DNA of 64,000 nt from Candidatus Halocynthiibacter alkanivorans (GCF_003333265.1 NZ_QOLB01000091.1:41137-105136); one strand, 5' to 3'; counted from the first letter of the stretch, positions 19,143 through 28,897 are shown. A program made the numbers and translations. The notes: a model not told the origin generated them from the sequence alone.

Positions 19143-19181
19143 CAAAAAGGCCGCCAGAGTGTCTCCGGCGGCCTTTGTTTT
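19143..19181. terminator. Bidirectional terminator between nsrR and nirK
   Basis: AAAGGCCGCC and GGCGGCCTTT form a 10-bp perfect stem with an 11-nt loop, flanked by A-rich sequence on the left and TTTGTTTT on the right. This is a textbook bidirectional terminator between convergent genes. Confidence 0.9.
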
Positions 19182-19192
19182 CTCAGCGGGCT

Positions 19193-20281
19193 TTATTTGC
19201 CTGTGTCGAGGATCTCAGGCTGCTCATCGCCGATCACTTCGATCTGAGCAGCGTTACCTTTGGCGGTCACCCGCGACAGCGCGTGATCGACCAGGGTCAC
19301 AAGGCCCGGAACCGGCAGCTTCATATCACCGACAAAGGCGGAGCCCGGCGACACCGGCCAGGTCTGGATATATTGCAGCGGTGCATTGGCCAGGCCACCC
19401 TGGGGCCAGGCGCGGGACCAGATGTTGCCCACCGGGTGGAAGCTGGAGGTTTTGTTCGGCCCGCCGGAGACGAGGAACACGCGCACGGTTTCGCCAACTT
19501 CGGCTTTCATAGTGCCAAAACGGCTGGCCACAAACGGGGCCACGGCGCCGTTGAACATCACATAGGTGGGGTTTTCTGCCGCCATGTCGCGGCCGCTGAA
19601 TGTCGCCTCACCCGGCTGGCCAAAGCCTTCTTTGGTGTAAAGTTCGTGCTGACCCAGATAAAATTCACGGTCCACCTCGGGCAGGCCTTCTTCGGGCTCG
19701 ATCACGATCATACCGAACATGCCGCGGCTGATGTGCTCATCCATATTGCTGACACCGCAGTGATAGATGAAAGCGCCGGGGAACAGGGCTTTGAAGCTGA
19801 AGCTTTTGGATTCGCCGGGCGCGACTTCGGTAAAGGCGCCACCACCGCCGGTGCCATAAACAGCGTGCAGATCGATCGAATGTGAGGCCTCGTTTTCCGC
19901 CGGGTTGGTGACGGTGATATTGAGTGTGTCGCCCTGACGCGCCCGGATCATCGGCGCCGGCACCTGGCCGTTGAAGGTCATGAAGGAATGGGTCACGCCG
20001 GGCAGGATTTCCGACACCACCCGTTTGGACACCAGTTCGATGTTGTGGGTGCGCGGGCTGTTCCAGGTCACCGGGGCCGGCAGCACCGTAGGGTCGGCCA
20101 CAACCAGGTCCGGAGTGATGGTTGCGCCGGCAAAACTGCCCTCAACCACGGGCGGCTTTGGCACCGCCGCATGTGCTTTGGCCGTGCTGGCCAGCGCCGT
20201 TGCGCCGGAGGCCGCAAGCCCGAGCCCGGCCATTTGAACAAATTTGCGCCGGTTGGTGGTAAACGTATTTGAGTCAGACAT
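19193..20281 (-). CDS. nirK: Copper-containing nitrite reductase
   Basis: 362 aa; periplasmic reduction of nitrite to NO. The N-terminus RRKFVQMAGLGLAASGATAL is a Tat-type signal. All copper ligands can be aligned: type 1 H134, C175, H183 and M188; type 2 H139, H174 and H333; catalytic D137 and H282 (the latter in SSFHPVG). The FHPVG form resembles the AniA-like branch. It is last in an operon with a cupredoxin (66 nt upstream) and a multicopper oxidase. No norCB is in the window, so the fate of the NO is unseen. Confidence 0.93.
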   Translation of the reverse strand: MSDSNTFTTNRRKFVQMAGLGLAASGATALASTAKAHAAVPKPPVVEGSFAGATITPDLVVADPTVLPAPVTWNSPRTHNIELVSKRVVSEILPGVTHSFMTFNGQVPAPMIRARQGDTLNITVTNPAENEASHSIDLHAVYGTGGGGAFTEVAPGESKSFSFKALFPGAFIYHCGVSNMDEHISRGMFGMIVIEPEEGLPEVDREFYLGQHELYTKEGFGQPGEATFSGRDMAAENPTYVMFNGAVAPFVASRFGTMKAEVGETVRVFLVSGGPNKTSSFHPVGNIWSRAWPQGGLANAPLQYIQTWPVSPGSAFVGDMKLPVPGLVTLVDHALSRVTAKGNAAQIEVIGDEQPEILDTGK

Positions 20282-20347
20282 CGGATGTCTCCTTGAGTGT
20301 TTCTCAGTGAGTGGGTGTTCAGAATTGAGGATGGGAAGACGCGGGGC

Positions 20348-20848
20348 CTACTCAGATTTGAGTGCGTCCAGCAGCGCGCCGACGCGGGCGATACCCGGTT
20401 CAGACAGCGCCATGTTGCCCTGATAGCTGGCCAGGACCGCATCAAGATTCACCTTCGGGTCGCCGACAACAACGAGGCCAACCATGCCCACCGCTTTATG
20501 GGCGGCGCATTGGTAGACATAGACACCTTCGCTGTCAAAACTCACCGAAGTATCGGCGTTTTTATAGCCCTTGAACCCGGGCGCACCGGCAGGCAGCAAC
20601 CCGTCGACCGCAATCAGGTCATGGCCAAAATCCCAGGCCACAAAATCCACGGTCTCACCCGGCTGGATCCGGATCACCGCCGGTTCAAACACTTTGGCCG
20701 CACCATCGGTGCCGCGGTCCAGCGCGCGGACTTCAAACGGTACAATTACCTGGGCATAGGCCATGCCGCTCACGCTCAGCGCCAGCGGGCTCAGAGACAG
20801 TTGCAGCGCCACCAGCGCCGGTACGGGCAATTTATTACGAAGTTTCAT
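20348..20848 (-). CDS. Pseudoazurin-like cupredoxin with C-terminal extension
   Basis: 166 aa with a signal peptide ending AYAQ at about residue 33. Type 1 copper ligands are H76 (FGHDLIAV), C114, H117 and M122 (QCAAHKAVGM), the pseudoazurin spacing. After the cupredoxin fold comes an unusual tail of about 35 residues (from KVNLDAVLAS to LLDALKSE), predicted helical, which is also seen in some pseudoazurins. It probably donates electrons to the NirK encoded downstream in the periplasm. Confidence 0.85.
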   Translation of the reverse strand: MKLRNKLPVPALVALQLSLSPLALSVSGMAYAQVIVPFEVRALDRGTDGAAKVFEPAVIRIQPGETVDFVAWDFGHDLIAVDGLLPAGAPGFKGYKNADTSVSFDSEGVYVYQCAAHKAVGMVGLVVVGDPKVNLDAVLASYQGNMALSEPGIARVGALLDALKSE

Positions 20849-20876
20849 TTCAGGTCTTCTTTCGTGGGAGGGGCTG

Positions 20877-21986
20877 TTATTTTTCCAGTCTCGCGGCTCT
20901 GAAGCCCGACTGGGTGATAAGTCCGTGACCGCGTTTCATGCTGTCAACGAAGTAGAAATCGGGGTCATATTTTTTGCGGGCCCAGAGATACCAGGGGTCG
21001 TCGCGGCCGACTTCCTCATACTCAACCACGGTGAACAGGCCACCCGGCGCATTGCCATTGTTGCTGAGGTGACCGTCATCATGGTCATGCGCCGGCCAGC
21101 GCCCGGGATTGTCCATGCGCACAATCACATCGACCCGCTGCCCCATCGCCACATGTACGGTATCAGCATAATAAGGCGCCGGCACAGGCAGCCCGTCGCG
21201 GTGGGTCACCAGCATATCGTGGCCATGAAGGTGGAAGGACACCGGCACGCTGGCCGCAAAAAGCCGCAACCGCAGCACGTCGCCCTCGCGCACGCGGATC
21301 GGCTGGTTGTAGGGGAAGGACTTGCCGTTGATCGAAAAATAATTCAGCCCGCCGGTGGGGTCTTCCTTGGCGAAAAAGTCATCGGCAACTTCGCTGTTCC
21401 ATCCCGAGAACATCAGGATCGCGTCTTTGGTCACTTCTTTCTCGATCGGCAACGGATCAATCGGATCGACAATCAACGGTCCCCACATGCCGCGCACGCC
21501 AACATGGTTGGGCACTTCCACATGGCAGTGATACCAAAGGCTGCCCGGACGGTTCGCAGTGAAGCGATACGTCTCGTTGGCGCCGCCTGAATCAATCGCC
21601 AGCCCATTGATCCCCGGGGCGCCGTCATTGCGCCAGGTCCCTTTCTGGTGGATGCCGTGCCAGTGGATTGTATGGGTGCCGGTGGTATTGTTGGTGACAT
21701 TGGCTTCAATGGTATCGCCCTGGCGCACCCGGATCAGCGGGCCGGGGACCTGACCGTTATAGGCCCAGACATTGGTGTCAAAACCCCGCGCCACGCTCAG
21801 GCGGGTCTCTTCGATTGTCATGTCAAATTTATGGGTTGTGGCCTCGCCGGGGTCCACTGGTGTTTCTGCGGCGGCGGTCTGCTCCTGCGCCAGCGTGCCG
21901 CCCGCCAGGGCCGCTGTTGTCGATGCAACTGCGCCCAGACCCGCAAGCTTTACCAGGTTGCGACGTGAGATAGCTGAGTGTTCCAT
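20877..21986 (-). CDS. Two-domain multicopper oxidase
   Basis: 369-aa exported enzyme with a Tat-like start (SRRNLVKLAGLGAVAS). Copper motifs are TIHWHGIHQ (H108, H110), WYHCHVEVPNH (H153, C154, H155, H161) with M167, and FHLHGHD (H252, H254, H256) plus H300 and H302. The Cys-containing type 1 site is therefore in domain 1, as in some two-domain laccases. It is the first gene of the operon with a cupredoxin and NirK. A role in copper or nitrite chemistry is inferred from context. Substrate unknown. Confidence 0.85.
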   Translation of the reverse strand: MEHSAISRRNLVKLAGLGAVASTTAALAGGTLAQEQTAAAETPVDPGEATTHKFDMTIEETRLSVARGFDTNVWAYNGQVPGPLIRVRQGDTIEANVTNNTTGTHTIHWHGIHQKGTWRNDGAPGINGLAIDSGGANETYRFTANRPGSLWYHCHVEVPNHVGVRGMWGPLIVDPIDPLPIEKEVTKDAILMFSGWNSEVADDFFAKEDPTGGLNYFSINGKSFPYNQPIRVREGDVLRLRLFAASVPVSFHLHGHDMLVTHRDGLPVPAPYYADTVHVAMGQRVDVIVRMDNPGRWPAHDHDDGHLSNNGNAPGGLFTVVEYEEVGRDDPWYLWARKKYDPDFYFVDSMKRGHGLITQSGFRAARLEK

Positions 21987-22054
21987 TGACCATTTCCTTC
22001 ATGCAGATCACGTATTCCGCGGAATTTTCTGGCCCTCTGTCAGGGTTGATTCCG

Positions 22055-22088
22055 AAGATGCATTTTAGATGCTACTTCAAAGTAGCAT
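22055..22088. promoter_or_regulatory. NsrR-type operator upstream of the multicopper oxidase-nirK operon
   Basis: Two overlapping dyads are visible. AAGATGCATTT (22055-22065) and AGATGCTACTT (22067-22077) form a near match to the known NsrR box of two AAGATGCATTT-like arms around one base. ATGCTACTT and AAGTAGCAT (22069-22088) form an exact 9-bp inverted repeat with a 2-nt spacer. It lies about 70 nt upstream of the multicopper oxidase start. Confidence 0.75.
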
Positions 22089-22827
22089 TGTCAATACCAG
22101 TTTTGAAGTTGCGCTGTATTCACGATATTTGCCGGGCACCTGCAGCCTGGACGGAGCCAATCGTTTCATTTGTCAGAGTTGCGAGGGAATTGTGCTGAGA
22201 GGCAAACTCACCTCAGGATGGTCAACGGGCGCCGGTCATTTTACTGGCTCTGACGGGTCAGGGTTTTGCGCATCAAACGCGCTCGTGGACGTCCATCTGA
22301 GCGATGGCCCGTCCGCAGGGCAAGGGGACTCGGGCGCAGACCGCTGCCGCAGCGATCAACTTCTGAGACGCAAACGCAGCGTGTTTCCCGCATGTGGTCC
22401 CGCCGCAGCAGAGACGTGGATCTGGCGCAACAGATCCGCAATGACGGCACCATCCCGCACCGTTCCAGTGCGTAAGCCTGCTCTTGATGGTCACATTGTT
22501 TCGATGGCCCAGGCTGTAAAATTCATCGCACGGATTATGACAGACAGAATGCTTTACCGCAGTGCGAAGCCTTTCGGAAAACGCGCCTTCGGTCACCTGG
22601 CGGGCAGGCACAGGCTCGCATGCAAAAACCCCACGCCGCGCCAGCCTCAACGATTGTTGAAAGTAGTCTCTAACCAAGGCGTTTCGCGCCGTTCAATGTC
22701 GTTGTGCCCAGGCGCCCACATGGAACGAGACGCTCGTGTGCGGGCCCTGTCCGGTCCGATTCCACCTTGTTTTCCTGAGAAATTGGCACCCCTTGCATAT
22801 GGCGTAAAAAGCCAGACACTAGAGCGC
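22089..22827. other. Gene-poor stretch before the MocR gene
   Basis: A long frame runs into the MocR gene, but its first 250 residues have no regulator-like features. I see no supported gene here. It must contain the MocR promoter. Confidence 0.4.
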
Positions 22828-24339
22828 ATGACTGATTCCGGCACAAAGCCCACCTCTCCCGCCAACCTCGCCGCACAGCTTATAGAACTCGATCGCAGCC
22901 TGGATGTGGGGCTGCGCGATCAGGTGCAGTCCGAGATTTCCAGGCTGATTTCGGGTGGGGCGCTCAGGTCCGGAACGCGGCTGCCGTCCTGCCGGAAACT
23001 GGCTGGCGAGTTGAAGGTCTCGATCAACACTGTGCTTGGCGCCTACTCCAGACTCTGTGACGACAATCTGATCGAAGCACGCGCCAGATCAGGCTATTTT
23101 ATATGTGACGACCTGCGCATTCCACATCAACGGGTTGCCGATCCTGTTCAAACGGGGGCGCCCCCACAGGCCAACTTTGTCGCGCGCATCACACCGCACC
23201 GGTTGCCGTCGAAAAACAGTTACATCCTGCGGCCGCCCAACTGGCAGGATTATGAATATCCCTTCGTCTGCAACCAGATCGACATCCAGCGTTTTCCGAT
23301 CTCTGAGTGGCGGGAATGCACCCGGATGGCGATGAACCGGCGTGATCTCGGCATCTGGTCCGGCGACAACCAGTATTGGGACTCACAGGAGCTGCTTGAT
23401 CAGATCTGCCACCGGCTTTTGCCCCGGCGCGGCATCACCGCCGACAGTGAAAACGTGCTGGTCACGGTGGGGGCGCAGCAGGCCCTCTATCTGATCGCAT
23501 CGCTGTTGCGCGGCCCTGGCCGGGTCGTTGCAATGGAGGACCCCGGCTACCCGGACGCGCGAAATATCTTTGAGCAGTTGTTCGACGAAGTGCGGTTTAT
23601 CCCTGTGGATGATGAAGGGCTCATCGTCGATGACCGCCTGGAGGGCTGCGATCTGGTCTATCTGACGCCGAACCGGCAATTCCCGACCACGGTTTCGCTG
23701 TCAGCTGCACGTCGCGCCAGCCTGCTGGAGGTCGCCGAAAAACAAGACTTCCTGATCATCGAAGACGATTACGAGAGTGACGTCGATTTCCGCGTCAATC
23801 CTCCCTTGCCGCTCTACCAGTCGAACCGGACAGGCCGCGTGGTCTATATCAGCAGCTTGTCAAAAAGCCTGGCGCCCGGGCTGAGACTGGGGTTTCTGGT
23901 CGCGCCTCCGGATCTGGTGACCGAACTGCGCGCGCTGCGGGGCATGATGATCCGCCACCCGCCTCTGGTCCTGCAACACGCGGCGGCATTGTTCCTTCGA
24001 TTCGGCCATTATGATGCGCTGTGTTCGCGTCTTCACGGCGCCTATGAGCGGCGCTGGACAATCGCCAACCAAATCCTTCAAAGCGATTTTTCCGACTTCG
24101 GTATCCAGGGTGAGGTCGGGGGCACAAGCTTTATGCTGAGCGATCCGGCAAAGCGATGGCCCGCCGCAGACGTGGTGCAAAACGCACTCATTGAAGGTGT
24201 GGTCGTGGAATCCGTAGCGCCCTGTTTTTTCGCCACAAAAACCGAACATTTCAGCTTCCGGGTCGGATTTTCCGCCGTGCATGCAGACCGGATTGAACCT
24301 GGTCTGTCGATCTTGCGCAAGGTGATCGACGCGCTCTGA
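22828..24339 (+). CDS. MocR-type transcriptional regulator, TauR-like
   Basis: 503 aa from the ATG at 22828. The N-terminal GntR winged helix (about residues 15-85) includes SCRKLAGELKVSINTVLGAY. The rest is an aminotransferase class I fold with EDPGYPDAR, the PLP-lysine region SSLSKSLAPGLRLGF and a C-terminal RVGFS. MocR proteins bind PLP plus an amine effector. Directly downstream lie a transporter, aminotransferase and dehydrogenase set and a direct repeat resembling TauR sites. It likely activates that set in response to beta-alanine, taurine or a similar amine. Confidence 0.87.
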   Translation: MTDSGTKPTSPANLAAQLIELDRSLDVGLRDQVQSEISRLISGGALRSGTRLPSCRKLAGELKVSINTVLGAYSRLCDDNLIEARARSGYFICDDLRIPHQRVADPVQTGAPPQANFVARITPHRLPSKNSYILRPPNWQDYEYPFVCNQIDIQRFPISEWRECTRMAMNRRDLGIWSGDNQYWDSQELLDQICHRLLPRRGITADSENVLVTVGAQQALYLIASLLRGPGRVVAMEDPGYPDARNIFEQLFDEVRFIPVDDEGLIVDDRLEGCDLVYLTPNRQFPTTVSLSAARRASLLEVAEKQDFLIIEDDYESDVDFRVNPPLPLYQSNRTGRVVYISSLSKSLAPGLRLGFLVAPPDLVTELRALRGMMIRHPPLVLQHAAALFLRFGHYDALCSRLHGAYERRWTIANQILQSDFSDFGIQGEVGGTSFMLSDPAKRWPAADVVQNALIEGVVVESVAPCFFATKTEHFSFRVGFSAVHADRIEPGLSILRKVIDAL

Positions 24340-24340
24340 T

Positions 24341-24379
24341 CTGTACCTATACTTCCAGAAGATCTGTGTCTGTACCCCC
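24341..24379 (+). promoter_or_regulatory. Direct repeat, candidate MocR binding site
   Basis: CTGTACCTAT (24341-24350) and CTGTACCCCC (24370-24379) are direct repeats 29 nt apart, each followed by a pyrimidine-rich TATACTTC or TGTATCTTC. TauR is known to bind direct repeats of CTGGACYTAA in Rhodobacter. The resemblance in sequence and spacing suggests the site of the adjacent MocR. Confidence 0.5.
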
Positions 24380-24501
24380 TGTATCTTCTGCCGCTACTCA
24401 AGGGCAGCAGAACAAATACACGCCGCAAAGCGCCCGGCAAAACGGGCCGGTAAGCGGCCACAGCTGGGCAATGCCAGCGCTGTGATGGGGAGATCACCGG
24501 A

Positions 24502-25596
24502 ATGCCATCAGACACAAGCGAAGTGTTTCTGAAGTTTAACAACGTAAAGAAAAGCTACGACCAGAAATCACTGGTCGTGAAAGATTTCAGCCTCGATGTT
24601 GAAAAAGGCGAATTCATCACCCTGCTTGGCCCGTCCGGTTCCGGCAAAAGTACCGTTCTGATGATGCTGGCAGGGTTTGAAGGCGTCACTGGCGGCGATA
24701 TCAGCATCGCGGGCCAGTCGGTGACCAGGACCGCGCCTTACAAACGCAACATTGGCATGGTGTTTCAGAACTACGCGCTGTTCCCACACATGACCATCGC
24801 CGAGAACCTCGCTTATCCGCTGCAGGTCCGCAAAATGCCGAAAGCAGATGTGAAGGAGCGGGTGAACGAATACCTGAACCTGATCGAAATGGGCGATTTT
24901 GGCGGCCGCTATCCCGGTCAGCTGTCGGGTGGCCAACGCCAGAGGGTGGCCCTGGCACGGGCGCTGATTTTTGAACCCACGCTGATCCTGATGGATGAGC
25001 CGCTTGGCGCGCTGGACAAAAAGCTGCGCGAACAGATGCAATACGAAATCACCCGCCTGCACCAAAAACTTGGTTTTACGGTGATCTACGTGACCCATGA
25101 CCAGACCGAAGCGCTTTCGATGTCTTCACGGATCGCGGTGTTCAATGACGGTGTCGTGCAGCAATGCGCCGCCCCGGCAGAGCTGTATGAGCGGCCAGCG
25201 AACGCTTTCGTGGCGGATTTCATCGGCGAGAACAATTTCATCCCGGGCAAGGTTGTAAAGATCGCACAGGATCAGGCAACGGTCGCAGTGTCCGGAGGGG
25301 CAACGATCACGGCTGTTGCGTCTGAAGGGCTGCGCGAAGGCGGCGATTGCGTGATTTCGGTGCGCCCGGAAAAGCTGTTCATCCAGCCCACCAGCCATGC
25401 CTATGACAATGAGGTCAAAGCCGAACACGTGACCCATTATTACGTCGGCGACTTCATCCGCTACTACTTCAAATTTGCCAACGGAACTGAGATTAACATC
25501 AAGGTTCTCAATGACCTGGCCGCGCCTGACTTCAAAGAAGGCGACGAAGGTACGCTTGTCTGGCTTACCAAAGATTGCATCGCGTTCCCGACCTGA
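24502..25596 (+). CDS. Pot-type ABC transporter ATP-binding protein
   Basis: 364-aa PotA-type ATPase. Walker A GPSGSGKST, signature [15 protein letters not shown], Walker B LILMDEPLGALD and the H-loop THDQTEA are all intact, followed by a TOBE domain in the last 90 residues. First gene of a transporter operon for a polyamine-like or amino-acid-like cation. The start MPSDTSEVFLKFNNV has GGGGAG upstream. Confidence 0.92.
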   Translation: MPSDTSEVFLKFNNVKKSYDQKSLVVKDFSLDVEKGEFITLLGPSGSGKSTVLMMLAGFEGVTGGDISIAGQSVTRTAPYKRNIGMVFQNYALFPHMTIAENLAYPLQVRKMPKADVKERVNEYLNLIEMGDFGGRYPGQLSGGQRQRVALARALIFEPTLILMDEPLGALDKKLREQMQYEITRLHQKLGFTVIYVTHDQTEALSMSSRIAVFNDGVVQQCAAPAELYERPANAFVADFIGENNFIPGKVVKIAQDQATVAVSGGATITAVASEGLREGGDCVISVRPEKLFIQPTSHAYDNEVKAEHVTHYYVGDFIRYYFKFANGTEINIKVLNDLAAPDFKEGDEGTLVWLTKDCIAFPT

Positions 25597-25667
25597 ACGA
25601 CGCAATAAATCTGTTTAAACCGGGCGGCAGACCCGGTGCAGATCCATAAACCAACCGGAGGACTACT

Positions 25668-26726
25668 ATGAAGACCACATCCAAACTGCTTGCTGGAACC
25701 GCTGCGCTGCTGATGGCGTCACTGGGGCAGGCACAAGCCGAAAGCCTGACCGTTGTGTCGTTTGGCGGCGCGTATGGCGCGGCCCAGAAAACCCACATGA
25801 TCGACCCTTATGTCGCGGAATCCGGCACTAATATTCTGTTCGAAGACTATTCCGGCGGCATTGCCGAGATCAAAGCGCAGGTCGAGGCTGGCAACATCCT
25901 GTGGGACGTGGTCGACATCGAAGTGATTGATCTTGAACGCGCCTGTTCCGAAGGTCTGCTTGAAGTTATTCCTCAGGATATGCTGCCGGCCGGTGATGAC
26001 GGCGTCGCGGCCAAAGATGACTTTATCCCGGACGCGCTGGCCAGCGAATGCGGCGTCGGAGTGATCGTCTGGTCAATCGTCTACGCCTATAATGGCGCTG
26101 CCGACGGCCCACAGCCTTCCACCATTGCTGATTTCTTCGACACCGGGAACTTCCCTGGCAAACGCGCGCTGCGCAAACGGCCGCAGGTGAACCTGGAGTG
26201 GGCGCTGATCGCTGATGGCGTGGCGCGGGATGAGGTCTATGAGGTGCTCGCGACCGACGCCGGTCAGGCCCGCGCGCTGGCCAAGCTGGACACGATCAAG
26301 GACGACATCGTTTGGTTTGACAGCTGGAGCCAGGCACCACAGCTGCTGAATGATGGCGGCGCGGTGATGGTTCAGTCTGCCAACGGACGCATCTTCTCGG
26401 CGATGAAAGACGACAACAAACCCTTCGAGATCGTCTGGGACAGCAATGTCTATGATCTCGATGTCTGGGCCGTCGTTGCCGGCAGCCCCGAGAAAGAAAC
26501 GGCGCTGGAGTTCATTTCCTACGCGACCGGCTCCAAGCCGTTGTCAGGCATGGCAGACGTGGCCTACGGCCCGACCCGCATCTCCTCAGCGCCTTATGTC
26601 GATCCCTCAGTCAACAACGACCTGCCGACCGCGCATATCGACGAAGGCCTGAAAGCCGACGGTATCTTCTGGGCAGATTACGGCGAATCGCTGGGCGAGC
26701 GGTTCAACGAATGGCTGCTGAAGTGA
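25668..26726 (+). CDS. Pot-type ABC transporter substrate-binding protein
   Basis: 352-aa periplasmic protein of the PotD/PotF group. Signal peptide of about 24 residues ending AQAE, then SLTVVSFGGAYGAAQKTHMI. A GGAGGA Shine-Dalgarno lies 8 nt from the ATG. It should deliver the substrate to the two permeases encoded next. Relatives bind putrescine, spermidine, GABA or related compounds, and the actual ligand is not readable. Confidence 0.9.
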   Translation: MKTTSKLLAGTAALLMASLGQAQAESLTVVSFGGAYGAAQKTHMIDPYVAESGTNILFEDYSGGIAEIKAQVEAGNILWDVVDIEVIDLERACSEGLLEVIPQDMLPAGDDGVAAKDDFIPDALASECGVGVIVWSIVYAYNGAADGPQPSTIADFFDTGNFPGKRALRKRPQVNLEWALIADGVARDEVYEVLATDAGQARALAKLDTIKDDIVWFDSWSQAPQLLNDGGAVMVQSANGRIFSAMKDDNKPFEIVWDSNVYDLDVWAVVAGSPEKETALEFISYATGSKPLSGMADVAYGPTRISSAPYVDPSVNNDLPTAHIDEGLKADGIFWADYGESLGERFNEWLLK

Positions 26727-26799
26727 TCTCACCCACCCCAGGTCGTGCGCTGCTTTGGCAGCGCGCGACCACCAAGAAATATCCAACCGGATGGCTGAC

Positions 26800-28038
26800 A
26801 TGACAGACAATACACTCTCCGCCGCCGACGTCGTTCTCGCCCGCCGCGAGTTGCGCCGCCGCAAACTCAGCGCCTTTCTGTTCGTCGCGCCGCTGCTGCT
26901 GTTTCTCCTTTTCGCTTTTGTGGCACCGATCGCAACGATGCTGGTGCGCAGTTTTTACAACCCGACCGTTGCAAACCTGATCCCAGAAACGCTTGAACAA
27001 CTTGCGGAGTGGGACGGGAACGCATTGCCCTCCGACGCCGCTCAGGCCGTTTTCGCTGCAGACCTCAAACGTCTGGCGAACGAGCGCAGCTCCGGCAAGC
27101 TGGCGGAACAGGTCAACCGTGTATTCCCCGGCAGCTCCAGCGTCATCAAATCCACCGCGCGCCGCATGCGTCGTGTTGAAGATGCCGACCTGCAGCAACA
27201 GGGGCGCGCGCTGCTGCTGCAGGCCAATGCGCGCTGGGGCGATCCTGAAATCTGGAAGGCCATGGCCAAAACCGGCTCGGTTTACACGCCGAATTACTAC
27301 CTGACCGCACTGGATCTTGAAGCATCCGAAGCGGGCGGCATTCAGGCGCGCGACGGCGCAAAGATCTATGTCACGCTCTACACCAAGACCCTGCGTGTCG
27401 CGTTCATCATCACAATACTGACCTTCATCGCGGGTTATCCGCTGGCCTATTACCTGGCCAATGCACCGACAAAAACTGCGAATATGCTGATGGTCTTCGT
27501 GCTGCTGCCGTTCTGGACCTCGCTTCTGGTGCGCACCACCGCCTGGATCGCGCTTTTGCAGACCAATGGGGTAGTAAACTCTTTCCTGATGGGTATCGGG
27601 GTGACCAGCTCTCCCTTTGACATGCTCTACACCCAGTTTTCGACGGTTCTGGCGATGACACATATTCTGTTGCCGTTCATGATCCTGCCGCTCTACAGCG
27701 TGATGAAGGGCATCGATCCGAGCTACATGCGTGCGGCGATGTCGATGGGCGACAGGCCGATCCCCGCTTTCCTGAAAATCTACCTGCCGATGACCCTGCC
27801 GGGGCTGAGTGCCGGCGCGCTGCTCGTGTTCATCATTTCGGTCGGATATTACATCACGCCGGCACTGGTCGGGGGCACGGATGGCCAGATGATCTCGAAC
27901 ATCATCGCCTTCCATATGCAGCAGTCCAACAACTGGGAACTCGCAGCCGCGCTCGGCTCCCTGCTGCTGGCGATCATTCTGGTGCTGTACTGGGTCTATG
28001 ACCGCTTCGTCGGCGCAAGCAACATTAAGCTGGGATAA
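26800..28038 (+). CDS. Pot-type ABC permease with a long periplasmic insertion
   Basis: 412 aa from the ATG at 26800 (MTDNTLSAAD). After the first helix (about residues 25-45) comes an insertion of about 150 residues before the second helix at about 205, making the protein some 110 residues longer than usual PotB. The core contains IITILTFIAGYPLAYYLAN and the EAA-like AAMSMGDRPIPAFLKIYLPM. It pairs with the downstream PotC-type permease, whose start overlaps its stop codon by one base. Confidence 0.87.
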   Translation: MTDNTLSAADVVLARRELRRRKLSAFLFVAPLLLFLLFAFVAPIATMLVRSFYNPTVANLIPETLEQLAEWDGNALPSDAAQAVFAADLKRLANERSSGKLAEQVNRVFPGSSSVIKSTARRMRRVEDADLQQQGRALLLQANARWGDPEIWKAMAKTGSVYTPNYYLTALDLEASEAGGIQARDGAKIYVTLYTKTLRVAFIITILTFIAGYPLAYYLANAPTKTANMLMVFVLLPFWTSLLVRTTAWIALLQTNGVVNSFLMGIGVTSSPFDMLYTQFSTVLAMTHILLPFMILPLYSVMKGIDPSYMRAAMSMGDRPIPAFLKIYLPMTLPGLSAGALLVFIISVGYYITPALVGGTDGQMISNIIAFHMQQSNNWELAAALGSLLLAIILVLYWVYDRFVGASNIKLG

Positions 28039-28895
28039 TGACCATGAAACACCTGCCTGCTTATTTCACCTTCTGGCATATCTTCGGCCATTACGCGCTG
28101 AAGTGGACCGCCTTCACGGTGCTCGCTTTCCTGATGTTGCCAATCCTCATCATCGTGCCGCTGTCGTTCAATGCTGAGCCCTATTTTTCCTTCACGGAAG
28201 GCATGATCGCGCTCGACCCGGAGGCCTATTCGACCCGCTGGTACGCCGCGATCTTTAGCGATCAGAAGTGGCTGCTGTCGATCAGGAACAGCTTTCTGAT
28301 CGGCACCATGGCGGCAACGCTCTCGACCATTCTGGGCACCATCGCGGCTGTCGGGCTTTCGTCGCCGGTGATGCCATTCAAGCGGCTTATCACCGCACTG
28401 CTGCTGTCACCGATGATTGTGCCCCTGATCATCGTCGCCGCCGGCATGTTCTTCTTCTACTCGCGTTTTAATCTCGTCGGCAGCTTTACCGGCCTGGTCA
28501 TCGCGCACGCTGCCCTTGGCATGCCCTTCGTGATCATCACCGTGACCGCGACACTGAGTGGATTTGACCGCTCGCTGTACAACGCCGGCATCAGCATGGG
28601 CGCCTCGCCGCTCAAAGTGTTCTGGGACGTTGTCATCCCGCTGATCCGGCCAGGGGTGATATCGGGCGGGCTGTTCGCCTTCGTTACCTCCTTTGACGAG
28701 GTGGTGGTGGTGCTGTTTCTTGCCGGCCCCGAACAGCGCACGATCCCGCGCCAGATGTTCTCGGGACTGCGCGAACAGATCAACCCGACAATCCTTGCCG
28801 TCGCGACGTTGCTGATCCTGATATCGGTCTCGCTGCTGGTGGCGCTTGAAATCCTGCGGCGCCGGTCTGAACGCCTGCGCGGCACGGCCTTCTGA
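28038..28895 (+). CDS. Pot-type ABC permease, PotC-like
   Basis: 285-aa inner-membrane permease with six predicted helices and the EAA-like loop NAGISMGASPLKVFWDVVIP. The start overlaps the stop of the preceding permease gene. A hairpin follows the stop codon. Confidence 0.9.
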   Translation: MTMKHLPAYFTFWHIFGHYALKWTAFTVLAFLMLPILIIVPLSFNAEPYFSFTEGMIALDPEAYSTRWYAAIFSDQKWLLSIRNSFLIGTMAATLSTILGTIAAVGLSSPVMPFKRLITALLLSPMIVPLIIVAAGMFFFYSRFNLVGSFTGLVIAHAALGMPFVIITVTATLSGFDRSLYNAGISMGASPLKVFWDVVIPLIRPGVISGGLFAFVTSFDEVVVVLFLAGPEQRTIPRQMFSGLREQINPTILAVATLLILISVSLLVALEILRRRSERLRGTAF

Positions 28896-28897
28896 CC

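Noticed and set aside
22069..22827. N-terminal 253-residue extension of the MocR frame
   Set aside because: It contains the NsrR box and lacks any regulator feature. The family start fits the ATG at 22828.
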